Position numbers and translations under genes: made by a program
Part shown: piece after piece, positions 35,806 through 48,057 of the stretch
Numbering within the stretch: position 1 is the stretch's first letter
Layout of the letters: the number at the start of each line of letters is the position of its first letter
From: Aedes albopictus
Taxonomy: Eukaryota > Arthropoda > Insecta > Diptera > Culicidae
Direction of reading: 5' to 3'
DNA: 64,000 nt
Assembly: GCF_035046485.1 (NCBI RefSeq)
Contig: NC_085136.1
Coordinates: 327,572,227 to 327,636,226, forward strand
Notes under the pieces: generated by a model
What the model saw: only the letters and a program-made list of their open reading frames with translations
What the model was told of the DNA's origin: nothing
Databases searched by the model: none

Positions 35806-37130
35806 CTCTATTGGAAAGTCTAGTATGGGTTGCTTCCGAAATTCCTTCATGATCATATTTGAAAATTTTCCCAGATTTCGTTTCAGAAATTCTCGAAACA
35901 TCTCAAATAATTTTTATAGAAAATTTTCCACAGATTTCATCAGTAATCCTTCCGTGGATTCTTTTAGAACATTCTCCAGTGATTTCTTTGGTAATCCAAT
36001 CAAGAACTTCAAAGTATTATCCTGGCAATTTTCAAGCGATTCTTTCAGGGACTTCTTGAGAAATCCTATAAAAACATTTCTTCAGAAATACTTCCAGGCT
36101 TTTTTAGGAAAATCCTTCACTGAGTGCACAAATTGCTTCACGGGTTTTCCACAAAATCTTCCAGAGATTTCTTGAGAAATTATTCCCTGGGTTCCTTAAG
36201 AAATTCCTCCAAAAATTTCTATAGAAATATTTTCAACAACTCCTTTGGAGAATATTTAATTTCTTTGGAAAATCCTTTATGGATTCCTTTCTGAAAACGT
36301 AGGGTATTTTTTAACAAAAATGGGTTCTTATATTACTAGGTCCTCCTGCATGAATTTCTCCAAAAAATTCTCCAGAAATCCCCTTAGAGACTCTTCCAAA
36401 AGTTTTCCAAAGGACCTATTTAGAAAACCTTCCATGGACCTCCTTCTAGAAAGTGCTCTAAAGCTTCCTTAAAAACTCTTTCAGGACTCTCTAAGAAAAT
36501 GTTTTGGGGGTTCATTGGGATATTCCTTCAAAACCTGTTTGTTCCATATTAGTTCCAGGGATTCTCTTAGTATGTACATTTTCCAAGGATTGCTTTAGAT
36601 TTTTTTTCTTGTGATTCCTCCATGTTTCTCCATGGAATTCTTTAGGAAACCCTCGAAGAATTTCTTCCAAATTTGCAGCCTGAATTCCATTAAAAAATAC
36701 TCGAGATATTTTTTCAAAAAGTCTTCCATGGATTTCTTAAGAAGTTACTCCAGGATTTTCATCATTGAATCATTCAAGGATTCTGACATAAAGTCCTCCA
36801 GGGATCCCTTCAGGTACTTTGAGAATTTCTTCAGAGTTCCTTCATCTGTTCTGGAACATCTTCTGGTTTTTTTTTTCTTCAGAGATGTCTTTTCTTAAGG
36901 ATTTTCTCGAAAGTTCTTAGACAGTTTCTTCGGAAATCCTTCCAGGGACTCCATCAGTAATTCTTCTGGATTTGTTTCATAGAATTCTCTAGAGATTTCT
37001 TTCAAGGAAATTTTGTTTAGGAATATTTCCACGGAACTTTTCGGGAACCCATACAGGAATTTCTCTACAATTTTTTTCGGGAATTTCTACAGGATTGCTT
37101 TTTTAAATTTTTTTACTGAAAATGTAATCC
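35806..37130. repeat. decayed TTCC/GGAA-rich repeat filler
   Basis: TTCCAGGGATTCTCT and CTTCAGAAATACTTCC motifs throughout; Phe/Ser-rich frames follow from composition. Confidence 0.55.
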
Positions 37131-37184
37131 AGATAAGGAAGACTTAGTGCGGATAAAGAGAGTTCAACAGTTACGTCTAAAGAG

Positions 37185-37365
37185 CAGGGATGCCATATAT
37201 ACAGATTTATCTGTATTAAATATACAGATTTTTGAGCATCTGTACAGATTGTGTTTATATAGAATACAGATTTTTGATTTGTATAGGATACAGATTTTTC
37301 ACCTAAATTTTGTATGGGATACAGATTTTTGAAAAAGTGATACAGAAAATCATCTGGCATCGCTG
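37185..37365. mobile_element. 181-bp hAT-type MITE with 8-bp duplication
   Basis: Ends CAGGGATGCCA and TGGCATCGCTG are inverted with one mismatch. The flanks CTAAAGAG (37177-37184 and 37366-37373) are an exact 8-bp duplication matching the hAT preference nTnnnnAn. The interior repeats ATACAGATTTTTGA five times. Confidence 0.9.
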
Positions 37366-37373
37366 CTAAAGAG

Positions 37374-39450
37374 CTACTTATTTCAGCACTGCAGTCTTGG
37401 GGAATTAAAACGAAAGTTTAAGTTTTTTGCCAACGTTTCTGCTCGGATAAGAGACTTTTCAGGGGTAATTCTAACAATTTATTTTTTGTTTGTAATTTTT
37501 TATGTCACTCAAAAAAAGCCAGAATTATCTCTTGAAAAAGACTCTAATCCGAGTTGAAACGATGGGAAAAATCGAAAGCTTTCGTTTCAGACCCAAGCCT
37601 GCAGCGTTGACATTAGTAACTCACTGAAGGCTTAGTTTCGAACAATATAACTTAAGCCCTTGCCTATCGGATCAAAACGACATTCGGCTAGTTTGCATAC
37701 ATTTCTCATACGCTAATATCATAGTTTATCTTCTGGAACATACAATATACATCTACTAGTCAACCTGGCCCTAATGGCCCTCTCAACGCAACGCTTTGTA
37801 ACAACACACTAATTGTTACGCCTAATCCCACGTAATCCAATTTGCGACAAATGTTTCCCCGAACAAACATTCATCATCCATCCAAAATGACACCTAATAT
37901 CACGGCCCCCGGCCCAGCCCAGTCCCGTCACATCAACGTCTCGCACGTGTGTCTTTCACCTTTCCCCACACAGATAGAGACAGATAGTCAGACGGGGAAC
38001 GAACGAACGACCGAAACTCATCCATGGTAGTTACCCAAAACTCAATTTTCTTGTTTATCTTGCAACCAGGACAAAATCCACCACCCGTGCCTCCCTTATT
38101 TGCGATGAATTCGGTTGATAAATCAGTCCCTCATTTGGGGGAACCTTTTTCGCCCCCATCACTTTCCGAACTCTCAGGACGGAGGTATTGTATCGGGATC
38201 GGGGTACGACGACCGCCAAAATCCGAAGAGTAAACATCGCAACTTATTTGTATCCTCGTTCATTGTTTCTCGCAACAGCTCGAGGCTGTGATGAATGTCG
38301 CATCTACCTACACACGTGTGGCTGAGTTCAACATCCAAATCATAGCCCAGGATTCTCCCGCGCCCGCTGTAGAAAGTGATTTCAACGGCTGACAACGGAG
38401 GAAACTGGTGCGCGTGGGAGGATGATCTTCAGCTTTCAAACAGATAAATAGGTACACACACATGGCGTAAAATCTCCCTCTGCTCGTATGCAGCGGGTAA
38501 ATAGGTTACCGCTTTCAGTGAGTTGTCATAATAAACATTCCTGAAATTTGAGGATAATCCATCTTTAAAGGTGGTGGGCTCTGTTGTTTTATTACCCCAC
38601 TGACGTCCTCTCCACCACACCAAAGGATGGAGTGGAGAATGTTCAGAACTTTTCCGTCAAAATCCATCTCCCCAAGAAGGTGGTGGTAGCGATGGTGGTG
38701 TGACTAAGCAAACACCGTCGTCCTCGACGTCTATACCGACCGTCGTAGATCACAATCGGGTTGCAGGAGAATGGGCAAATCTCCTGGTTGCTATCCCTCC
38801 CGGATCCACACTCGAGATGGAATCCGCTTGGTTACGGAAATTCCATCAACTCATGCACACGTTCGTTCAATGACTCCGACTGTGAAGCGAAGGCAGATCT
38901 GGTGAGACGTTGGGTATCTCCCATCCCCAGCAGAGTGATAAGTGCGATGAAAACTAATTCAATAATGACAGCTCCTCGGTGCGGTGGAACAAAAGGGGTC
39001 TTCGAGAACATCATTACTCTATTCCTACGGAAGAGATTTTAGAGAGTGGTGGGTTGGGTGGGGGTCTAAATCGGAAAACGACCCTTGTTTGCGGGCTGTT
39101 CAATTAGGCCTTATTTGGTAATGGCGGTGGATTTTTGGTGACGCTGCAAACAAGGGTTAATTAGAGTTGGATTGCGGAGGAAGCTCGGTGAATGGAGATA
39201 CTATTTCTTCTGGGGATTAGTTGGGTTGGGATGGATCCTTACGGCGATGGTTTCAGTGTGTCTCTCCGAAATCATAAAGGTTTGGAAACAGTTCGAATTC
39301 ATGTTTTCTGTTTAACAGCTAACAAATAAACTCATTCTAGCTTCTGTTTGTATGAGTGAGTTAAAAAAACGACAAATAACATGGAACGAGCTCACCATTT
39401 TGATTACCGTATTTTTTCGTCCATCCCTTAGTATACCTTTGTAAATTAAC
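37374..39450. other. single-copy block next to the satellite region
   Basis: Balanced composition, frames on both strands (for example minus 38174-38395, plus 38024-38233), no recognised domain. This may be conserved intronic DNA of the Rox8 locus. Confidence 0.35.
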
Positions 39451-39454
39451 AGGC

Positions 39455-42400
39455 TTGGCTCATTCTGTCGGAATCCTGAACAGAAATCTGTCGGAACCCT
39501 GAATAGGATTCTGTCAAAATCCTGAACAGGATTCTGTCGGAATTCTGAGAAGGAATTTGTCGGAATCCTGAGAAGGACTCTGTCGGAATCCTGCGAAGGA
39601 TTCTGTCGGAATCCTGCGAAGGATTCTGTCGGAATCCTGCGAAGGATTCTGTTGGAATTCTGCGAAGGATTCTGTCGAAATCCTGCGAAGGATTTTGTCG
39701 GAATACTGCGAAGGATTCTGTCGGAATCCTGCGAAGGATTCTGTCGGAATCCTGCGAAGGATTCTGTCGGAACCCTGAGAAGGATACAGTCGGAATCCTG
39801 AGAAGCATTCTGTCAGAATCCTCAGAAGGATTCTGTCGGAATCCTGAGAAAGATTCTGTCGGAATCCTGAGAAGGATTCTGTCGGAATCCTGAGAAGGAT
39901 TCTGTCGGAATGCTGAGAAGGATTCTGTCGGAATCCTGAGAAGGATTCTGTCGGAATCCTGAGAAGGATTCTGTCGGAATCCTGAGAAGGATACTGTCGG
40001 AATCCTGAGAAGGATTCTGTCGGAATCCTGAGAAGGATTCTGTCGGAATCCTGAGAAGGATTCTGTCGGAATCCTGAGAAGGATTCTGTCGGAATCCTGA
40101 GAAGGATTCTGTCGGAATCCTGAGAAGGATTCTGTCGGAATCCTGAGAAGGATTCTGTCGGAATCCTGAGAAGGATTCTGTCGGAATCCTGAGAAGGATT
40201 CTGTCGGAATCCTGAGAAGGATTCTGTCGGAATCCTGAGAAGGATTCTGTCGGAATCCTGAGAAGGATTCTGTCGGAATCCTGAGAAGGATTCTGTCGGA
40301 ATCCTGAGAAGGATTCTGTCGGAATCCTGAGAAGGATTCTGTCGGAATCCTGAGAAGGATTCTGTCGGAATCCTGAGAAGGATTCTGTCGGAATCCTGAG
40401 AAGGATTCTGTCGGAATCCTGAGAAGGATTCTGTCGGAATCCTGAGAAGGATTCTGTCGGAATCCTGAGAAGGATTCTGTCGGAATCCTGAGGAGGATTC
40501 TGTCGGAATCCTGCGCAGGATTCTGTCGGAATCCTGAGAAGGATGATGTCGGAATCCTGAGAAGGATTCTGTCGGAATCCTGAGAAGGATTCTGTCGGAA
40601 TCCTGAGAAGGATTCTGTCGTCATCCTGAGAAGGATTCTGTCGGAATCCTGAGAAGGATTCTGTCGGAATCCTGAGAAGGATTCTGTCGGAATCCTGAGA
40701 AGGATTCTGTCGGAATCCTGAGAAGGATTCTGTCGGAATCCTGAGAAGGATTCTGTCGGAATCCTGAGAAGGATTCTGTCGGAATCCTGAGAAGGATTCT
40801 GTCGGAATCCTGAGAAGGATTCTGTCGGAATCCTGAGAAGGATTCTGTCGGAATCCTGAGAAGGATTCTGTCGGAATCCTGAGAAGGATTCTGTCGGAAT
40901 CCTGAGAAGGATTCTGTCGGAATCCTGAGAAGGATTCTGTCGGAATCCTGACAAGGATTCTGTCGGAATCCTGACAAGGATTCTGTCGGAATCCTGAGAA
41001 GGATTCTGTCGGAATCATGAGAAGGATTCTGTCGGAATCCTGAGAAGGATTCTGTCGGAATCCTGAGAAGGATTCTGTCGGAATCCTGAGAAGGATTCTG
41101 TCGGAATCCTGAGAAGGATTCTGTCGGAATCCTGAGAAGGATTCTGTCGGAATCCTGAGAAGGATTCTGTCGGAATCCTGAGAAGGATTCTGTCGGAATC
41201 CTGAGAAGGATTCTGTCGGAATCCTGAGAAGGATTCTGTCGGAATCCTGAGAAGGATTCTGTCGGAATCCTGAGAAGGATTCTGTCGGAATCCTGAGAAG
41301 GATTCTGTCGGAATCCTGAGAAGGATTCTGTCGGAATCCTGAGAAGGATTCTGTCGGAATCCTGAGAAGGATTCTGTCGGAATCCTGAGAATGATTCTGT
41401 CGGAATCCTGAGAAGGATTCTGTCGGAATCCTGAGAAGGATTCTGTCGGAATCCTGAAAAGGATTCTGTCGGAATCCTGAAAAGGATTCTGTCGGAATCC
41501 TGAGAAGGATTCTGTTGGTATCCTGAGATGGGTTCTGTCGGAATCCTGAGATGGATTCTGTCGGAATCCTGAGAAAGATTCTGTCGGAATCCTGAGAAGG
41601 ATTCTGTCGGAATCCTGAGAAGGATTCTGTCGGAATCCTGAGAAGGATTCTGTCGGAATCCTGAGAAGAATTCTGTCGGAATCCTGAGAAGGATTCTGTC
41701 GGAATCCTGAGAAGGATTCTGTCGGAATCCTGACAAGTATTCTGTCGCAATCCTGAACAGGATTCTGTCGGAATCCTGACAAGGATTCCGTTGGAATCAT
41801 GACAAGGATTCTGTTGGAATCATGACAAGGATTCTGTCGGAATCCTGACAAGGATTCTTTCGGAATCCTGAACAGTATTCTTTCGGATTCCTGAGAAGGA
41901 TTCTGTCGGAATCCTGAGAAGGATTCTGTCGGAATCCTGAGAAGGATTCTGTCGGAATCCTGAGAAGGATTCTGTCGGAATCCTGAGAAGGATTCTGTCG
42001 GAATCCTGAGAATGATTCTGTCGGAATCCTGAGAAGGATTCTGTCGGAATCCTGAGAAGGATTCTGTCGGAATCCTGAAAAGGATTCTGTCGGAATCCTG
42101 AAAAGGATTCTGTCGGAATCCTGAGAAGGATTCTGTTGGTATCCTGAGATGGGTTCTGTCGGAATCCTGAGATGGATTCTGTCGGAATCCTGAGAAAGAT
42201 TCTGTCGGAATCCTGAGAAGGATTCTGTCGGAATCCTGAGAAGGATTCTGTCGGAATCCTGAGAAGGATTCTGTCGGAATCCTGAGAAGAATTCTGTCGG
42301 AATCCTGAGAAGGATTCTGTCGGAATCCTGAGAAGGATTCTGTCGGAATCCTGACAAGTATTCTGTCGCAATCCTGAACAGGATTCTGTCGGAATCCTGA

Positions 42401-42584
42401 CAAGGATTCCGTTGGAATCATGACAAGGATTCTGTTGGAATCATGACAAGGATTCTGTCGGAATCCTGACAAGGATTCTTTCGGAATCCTGAACAGTATT
42501 CTTTCGGATTCCTGAGAAGGATTCTGTCGGAATCCTGAGAAGGATTCTGTCCGAATCCTGAGAAGCATTCTGTCCGAATCCTGA
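39455..42584. repeat. 23-bp satellite array A, left part
   Basis: About 136 head-to-tail units of GGATTC, TGTCG, GAATCC, TGAGAA. GGATTC/GAATCC pair around the 5-nt loop, and TCCT/AGGA pair around GAGA. The left edge is degenerate and rich in a GCGAAGG variant (39590-39770). A 621-bp higher-order unit is repeated near 41.4-42.5 kb. The minus strand has no stops in any frame. Confidence 0.97.
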
Positions 42585-42973
42585 TGTTGGCGCAAGTTAA
42601 AGAAACACACAGTCTTTTAGTTGCCAAACTGTGCAACTTTAAAGCTGCAAGAATATTTTATTTTTAATAAATTTTACAAGAAAATAGGAAATAAAACTAC
42701 TTACATTTCTGTGTACTCTTAACTATTTTAACCTAATTATAATTGATTATACTCTATACTACAGAGTATTTTTGTTTACTTGGAGTACATACTACGTACT
42801 CAACAAACTCAAGCTGAAAACTAACTGATTGTGTTCAAACTGTCTGTACAATATGTACGTGTGAAAAGATTTTACCCGCAGTCTATCAGTATAATGTGTA
42901 TCGGTGCGTAGGGATGAGCCGGTTGCTTCACACATCGGACTCTTTGCTGCACCGCACAGTGGTTGCGGTAACA
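42585..42973. mobile_element. 389-bp solo LTR with 5-bp duplication
   Basis: Begins TGTTGGCGCAAG and ends TTGCGGTAACA, the TG...CA form of an LTR, with inner AATAAA signals. The 5-bp CCTGA is present on both sides (42580-42584 and 42974-42978) where an uninterrupted array unit has it once. The TGTTG start suggests BEL/Pao, which is inference. No internal retroviral-like region remains. Confidence 0.85.
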
Positions 42974-45900
42974 CCTGAGAAGGATTCTGTCCGAATCCTG
43001 GAAAGGATTCTGTCCGAATCCTGAGAAGGATTCTGTCCGAATCCTGAGAAGGATTCTGTCCGAATCCTGAGAAGGATTCTGTCCGAATCCTGAGAAGGAT
43101 TCTGTGCGAATCCTGAGAAGGATTCTGTCCGAATCCTGAGAAGGATTCTGTCGGAATCCTGAGAAGGATTCTGTCGGAATCCTGAGAATGATTCTGTCGG
43201 AATCCTGAAAAGGATTCTGTCGGAATCCTGAGAAGGATTCTGTCGGAATCCTGAGAAGGATTCTGTCGGAATCCTGAGAAGGATTCTGTCGGAATCCTGA
43301 GAAGGATTCTGTCGGAATCCTGAGAAGGATTCTGTCGGAATCCTGAGAAGGATTCTGTCGGAATCCTGAGAAGGATTCTGTCGGAATCCTGAGAAGGATT
43401 ATGTCGGAATCCTGAGAAGGATTCTGTCGGAATCCTGAGAAGGATTCTGTCGGAATCCTGAGAAGGATTCTGTCGGAATCCTGAGAAGGATTCTGTCGGA
43501 ATCCTGAGAAGGATTCTGTCGGAATCCTGAGAAGGATTCTGTCGGAATCCTGAGAAGGATTCTGTCGGAATTCTGAGAAGGATTCTGTCGGAATCCTAGA
43601 AGGATTCTGTTGGAATCCTGAGAAGGATTCTGTTGGAATCCTGAGAAGGATTCTGTCGGAATCCTGAGAAGGATTCTGTCGGAATCCTGAGAAGGATTCT
43701 GTCGGAATCCTGAGAAGGATTCTGTCGGAATCCTGAGAAGGATTCTGTCGGAATTCTGAGAAGGATTCTGTCGGAATCCTAGAAGGATTCTGTTGGAATC
43801 CTGAGAAGGATTCTGTTGGAATCCTGAGAAGGATTCTGTTGGAATCCTGAGAAGGATTCTGTTGGAATCCTGAGAAGGATTCTGTTGGAATCCTGAGAAG
43901 GATTCTGTTGGAATCCTGAGAAGGATTCTGTTGGAATCCTGAGAAGGATTCTGTTGGAATCCTGAGAAGGATTCTGTTGGAATCCTGAGAAGGATTCTGT
44001 TGGAATCCTGAGAAGGATTCTGTTGGAATCCTGAGAAGGATTCTGTTGGAATCCTGAGAAGGATTCTGTTGGAATCCTGAGAAGGATTCTGTCGGAATCC
44101 TGAGTAGGATTCTGTCGGAATCCTGAGAAGGATTCTGTCGGAACCCTGAGAAGGATTCTGTCGGAATCCTGAGAATGATTCTGTCGGAATCCTGAGAATG
44201 ATTCTGTCGGAATCCTGAGAAGGATTCTGTCGGAATCCTGAGAAGGATTCTGTCGGAATCCTGAGAAGGATTCTGTCGGAATCCTGAGAAGGATTCTGTC
44301 GGAATCCTGAGAAGGATTCTGTCGGAATCCTGAGAAGGATTCTGTTGGTATCCTGAGAAGGATTCTGTCGGAATCCTGAGATGGATTCTGTCGGAATCCT
44401 GAGAAGGATTCTGTCGGAATCCTGAGAAGGATTCTGTCGGAATCCTGAGAAGGATTCTGTCGGAATCCTGAGAAGGATTCTGTCGGAATCCTGAGAAGGA
44501 TTCTGTCGGAATCCTGAGAAGGATTCTGTCGGAATCCTGAGAAGGATTCTGTCGGAATCCTGAGAAGGATTCTGTCGGAATCCTGAGAAGGATTCTGTCG
44601 GAATCCTGAGAAGGATTCTGTCGGAATCCTGAGAAGAATTCTGTCGGAATCCTGAGAAGGATTCTGTCGGAATCCTGAGAAGGATTCTGTCGCAATCCTG
44701 ACAAGTATTCTGTCGCAATCCTGAACAGGATTCTGTCGGAATCCTGACAAGGATTCTGTTGGAATCATGACAAGGATTCTGTCGGAATCCTGACAAGGAT
44801 TCTTTCGGAATCCTGAACAGGATTCTGTCGGAATCCTGAACAGTATTCTTTCGGATTCCTGAGAAGGATTCTGTCGGAATCCTGAGAAGGATTCTGTTGG
44901 AATCCTGAGAAGGATTCTGTCCGAATCCTGAGAAGCATTCTTTCCGAATCCTGAGAAGGATTCTGTCCGAATCCTGGAAAGGATTCTGTCCGAATCCTGA
45001 GAAGGATTCTGTCCGAATCCTGAGAAGGATTCTGTCCGAATCCTGAGAAGGATTCTGTCCGAATCCTGAGAAGTATTCTGTCCGAATCCTGAGAAGGATT
45101 CTGTCCGAATCCTGAGAAGGATTCTGTCCGAATCCTGAGAAGGATTCTGTCCGAATCCTGAGAAGGATTCTGTCCGAATCCTGAGAAGGATTCTGTCCGA
45201 ATCCTGAGAAGGATTCTGTCCGAATCCTGAGAAGGATTCTGTCCGAATCCTGAGAAGGATTCTGTCCGAATCCTGAGAAGGATTCTGTCCGAATCCTGAG
45301 AAGGATTCTGTCCGAATCCTGAGAAGGATTCTGTCCGAATCCTGAGAAGGATTCTGTCCGAATCCTGAGAAGGATTCTGTCCGAATCCTGAGAAGGATTC
45401 TGTCCGAATCCTGAGAAGGATTCTGTCGGAATCCTGAGAAGGATTCTGTCGGAATCCTGAGAAGGATTCTGTCGGAATCCTGAGAAGGATTCTGTCGGAA
45501 TCCTGAGAAGGATTCTGTCGGAATCCTGAGAAGGATTCTGTCGGAATCCTGAGAAGGATTCTGTCGGGATCCTGAGAAGGATTCTGTCGGAATCCTGAGA
45601 AGGATTCTGTCGGAATCCTGAGATGGATTCTGTCGGAATCCTGAGAAGGATTGTGCCGGAATCCTGATAAGGAATCTGTCGGAATCCTGAGAAGGATTTT
45701 GTCGGAATTCTGAGAAGGATTCTGTCGGAATCCTGAGAAGGATTCTGTCGGAATCCTGAGAAGGATTCTGTCGGAATCCTGAGAAGGATTCTGTCGGAAT
45801 CCTGAGAAGGATTCTGTCGGAATCCTGAGAAAAATTCTGTCGGAAACCTGAGAAGGATTCTGTCGGAATCCTGAGAAGGATTCTGTCGTAATCCTGTGAA

Positions 45901-47054
45901 GGATTCTGTCGGAATCCTGAGAAGGATTCTGTCGGAATCCTGAGAAGGATTCTGTCGGAATCCTGAGGAGGATTCTGTCGGAATCCTGAGAAGGATTCTG
46001 TCGGAATCCTGAGAAGGATTCTGTCGGAATCCTGAGAAGGATTCTGTCGGAATCCTGAGAAGGATTCTGTCGGAATCCTGAGAAGGATTCTGTCGGAATC
46101 CTGAGAAGGATTCTGTCGGAATCCTGAGAAGGATTCTGTCGGAATCCTGAGAAGGATTCTGTCGGAATCCTGAGAAGGATTCTGTCGGAATCCTGAGAAG
46201 GATTCTGTCGGAATCCTGAGAAGGATTCTGTCGGAATCCTGAGAAGGATTCTGTCGGAATCCTGAGAAGGATTCTGTCGGAATCCTGAGAAGGATTCTGT
46301 CGGAATCCTGAGAAGGATTCTGTCGGAATCCTGAGAAGGATTCTGTCGGAATCCTGAGAAGGATTCTGTCGGAATCCTGAGAAGGATTCTGTCGGAATCC
46401 TGAGAAGGATTCTGTCGGAATCCTGAGAAGGATTCTGTCGGAATCCTGAGAAGGATTCTGTCGGAATCCTGAGAAGGATTCTGTCGGAATCCTGAGAAGG
46501 ATTCTGTCGGAATCCTGAGAAGGATTCTGTCGGAATCCTGAGAAGGATTCTATCGGAATCCTGAGAAGGATTCTGTCGGAATCCTGAGAAGGATTCTGTC
46601 GGAATCCTGAGAAGGATTCTGTCGGAATCCTGAGAAGGATTCTGTCGGAATCCTGAGAAGGATTCTGTCGGAATCCTGAGAAGGATTCTGTCGGAATCCT
46701 GAGAAGGATTCTGTCGGAACCCTGAGAAGGATTCTGTCGGAATCCTGAGAAGGATTCTGTCGGAATCCTGAGAAGGATTCTGTCGGAATCCTGAGAAGGA
46801 TTCTGTCGGAATCCTGAGAAGGATTCTGTTGGAATCCTGAGAAGGATTCTGTCGGAATCCTGAGAAAGATTCTGTCGGAATCCTGAGAAGGATGCTGTCG
46901 AGACCCTGACAAGGATTCTGTCGGAATCCTGAGTAGGATTCTGTCGGAATCCTGAGAAGGATTCTGTCGGAACCCTGAGAAGGATTCTGTCGGAATCCTG
47001 AGAAGGATTCTGTCGGAATCCTGAGAAGGATTCTGTCGGAATCCTGAGAAGGAT
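42974..47054. repeat. 23-bp satellite array A, right part
   Basis: About 177 units continuing array A after the LTR. Local variant blocks are visible: TGTCC loops at 42.98-43.13 and 44.9-45.42 kb, TGTTG loops at 43.79-44.07 kb, and pure TGTCG elsewhere. A third partial copy of the higher-order pattern lies near 44.34-44.88 kb. The array ends abruptly at GGATTCATTC. Confidence 0.97.
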
Positions 47055-47060
47055 TCATTC

Positions 47061-48057
47061 GTTCAGTTCAGTTTCAGTTCAGTTTCAGTTCAGTTTCAGT
47101 TCAGTTTCAGTTCAGTTTCAGTTCAGTTTCAGTTCAGTTTCAGTTCAGTTTCAGTTCAGTTTCAGTTCAGTTTCAGTTCAGTTTCAGTTCAGTTTCAGTT
47201 CAGTTTCAGTTCAGTTTCACTTCAGTTTCAGTCCAGTTTCAGTTCAGTTTCAGTTCAGTTTCAGTTTAGTTTCAGTTTAGTTTCAGTTCAGTTTCAGTTC
47301 AGTTTCAGTTCAGTTTCAGTTTCAGTTCAGTTTCAGTTCAGTTTCAGTTCAGTTTCAGTTCAGTTTCAGTTCAGTTTCAGTTCAGTTTCAGTTCAGTTTC
47401 AGTTCAGTTTCAGTTCAGTTTCAGTTCAGTTTCAGTTCAGTTTCAGTTCAGTTTCAGTTCAGTTTCAGTTCAGTTTCAGTTCAGTTTCAGTTCAGTTTCA
47501 GTTCAGTTTCAGTTCAGTTTCAGTTCAGTTTCAGTTCAGTTTCAGTTCAGTTTCAGTTCAGTTTCAGTTCAGTTTCAGTTCAGTTTCAGTTCAGTTTCAG
47601 TTCAGTTTCAGTTCAGTTTCAGTTCAGTTTCAGTTCAGTTTCAGTTCAGTTTCAGTTCAGTTTCAGTTCAGTTTCAGTTCAGTTTCAGTTCAGTTTCAGT
47701 TCAGTTTCAGTTCAGTTTCAGTTCAGTTTCAGTTCAGTTTCAGTTCAGTTTCAGTTCAGTTTCAGTTCAGTTTTAGTTCAGTTTCAGTTCAGTTTCAGTT
47801 CAGTTTCAGTTCAGTTTCAGTTCAGTTTCAGTTCAGTTTCAGTTTCAGTTCAGTTTCAGTTCAGTTTCAGTTCAGTTTCAGTTCAGTTTCAGTTCAGTTT
47901 CAGTTCAGTTTCAGTTCAGTTTCAGTTCAGTTTCAGTTCAGTTTCAGTTCAGTTTCAGTTCAGTTTCAGTTCAGTTTCAGTTCAGTTTCAGTTCAGTTTC
48001 AGTTTCAGTTCAGTTTCAGTTCAGTTTCAGTTCAGTTTCAGTTTCAGATCAGTTTTA
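47061..48057. repeat. 11-bp satellite array B (CAGTT + CAGTTT)
   Basis: About 90 copies of an 11-bp unit made from one CAGTT and one CAGTTT. Doubled 6-mers (CAGTTTCAGTTTCAG) occur near 47.32, 47.84, 48.00 and 48.04 kb. Joined to array A by only a few bases. Confidence 0.97.

Noticed and set aside
39446..47058. Minus-strand frames up to 1219 codons (SGFRQNPSQDSDRILLRIPTE repeats)
   Set aside because: The 23-bp unit has no stop in any minus frame, so openness is automatic; no splice, start or domain evidence.
47061..48057. Telomeric repeat
   Set aside because: The unit does not match TTAGG and the array is internal with single-copy DNA beyond it.
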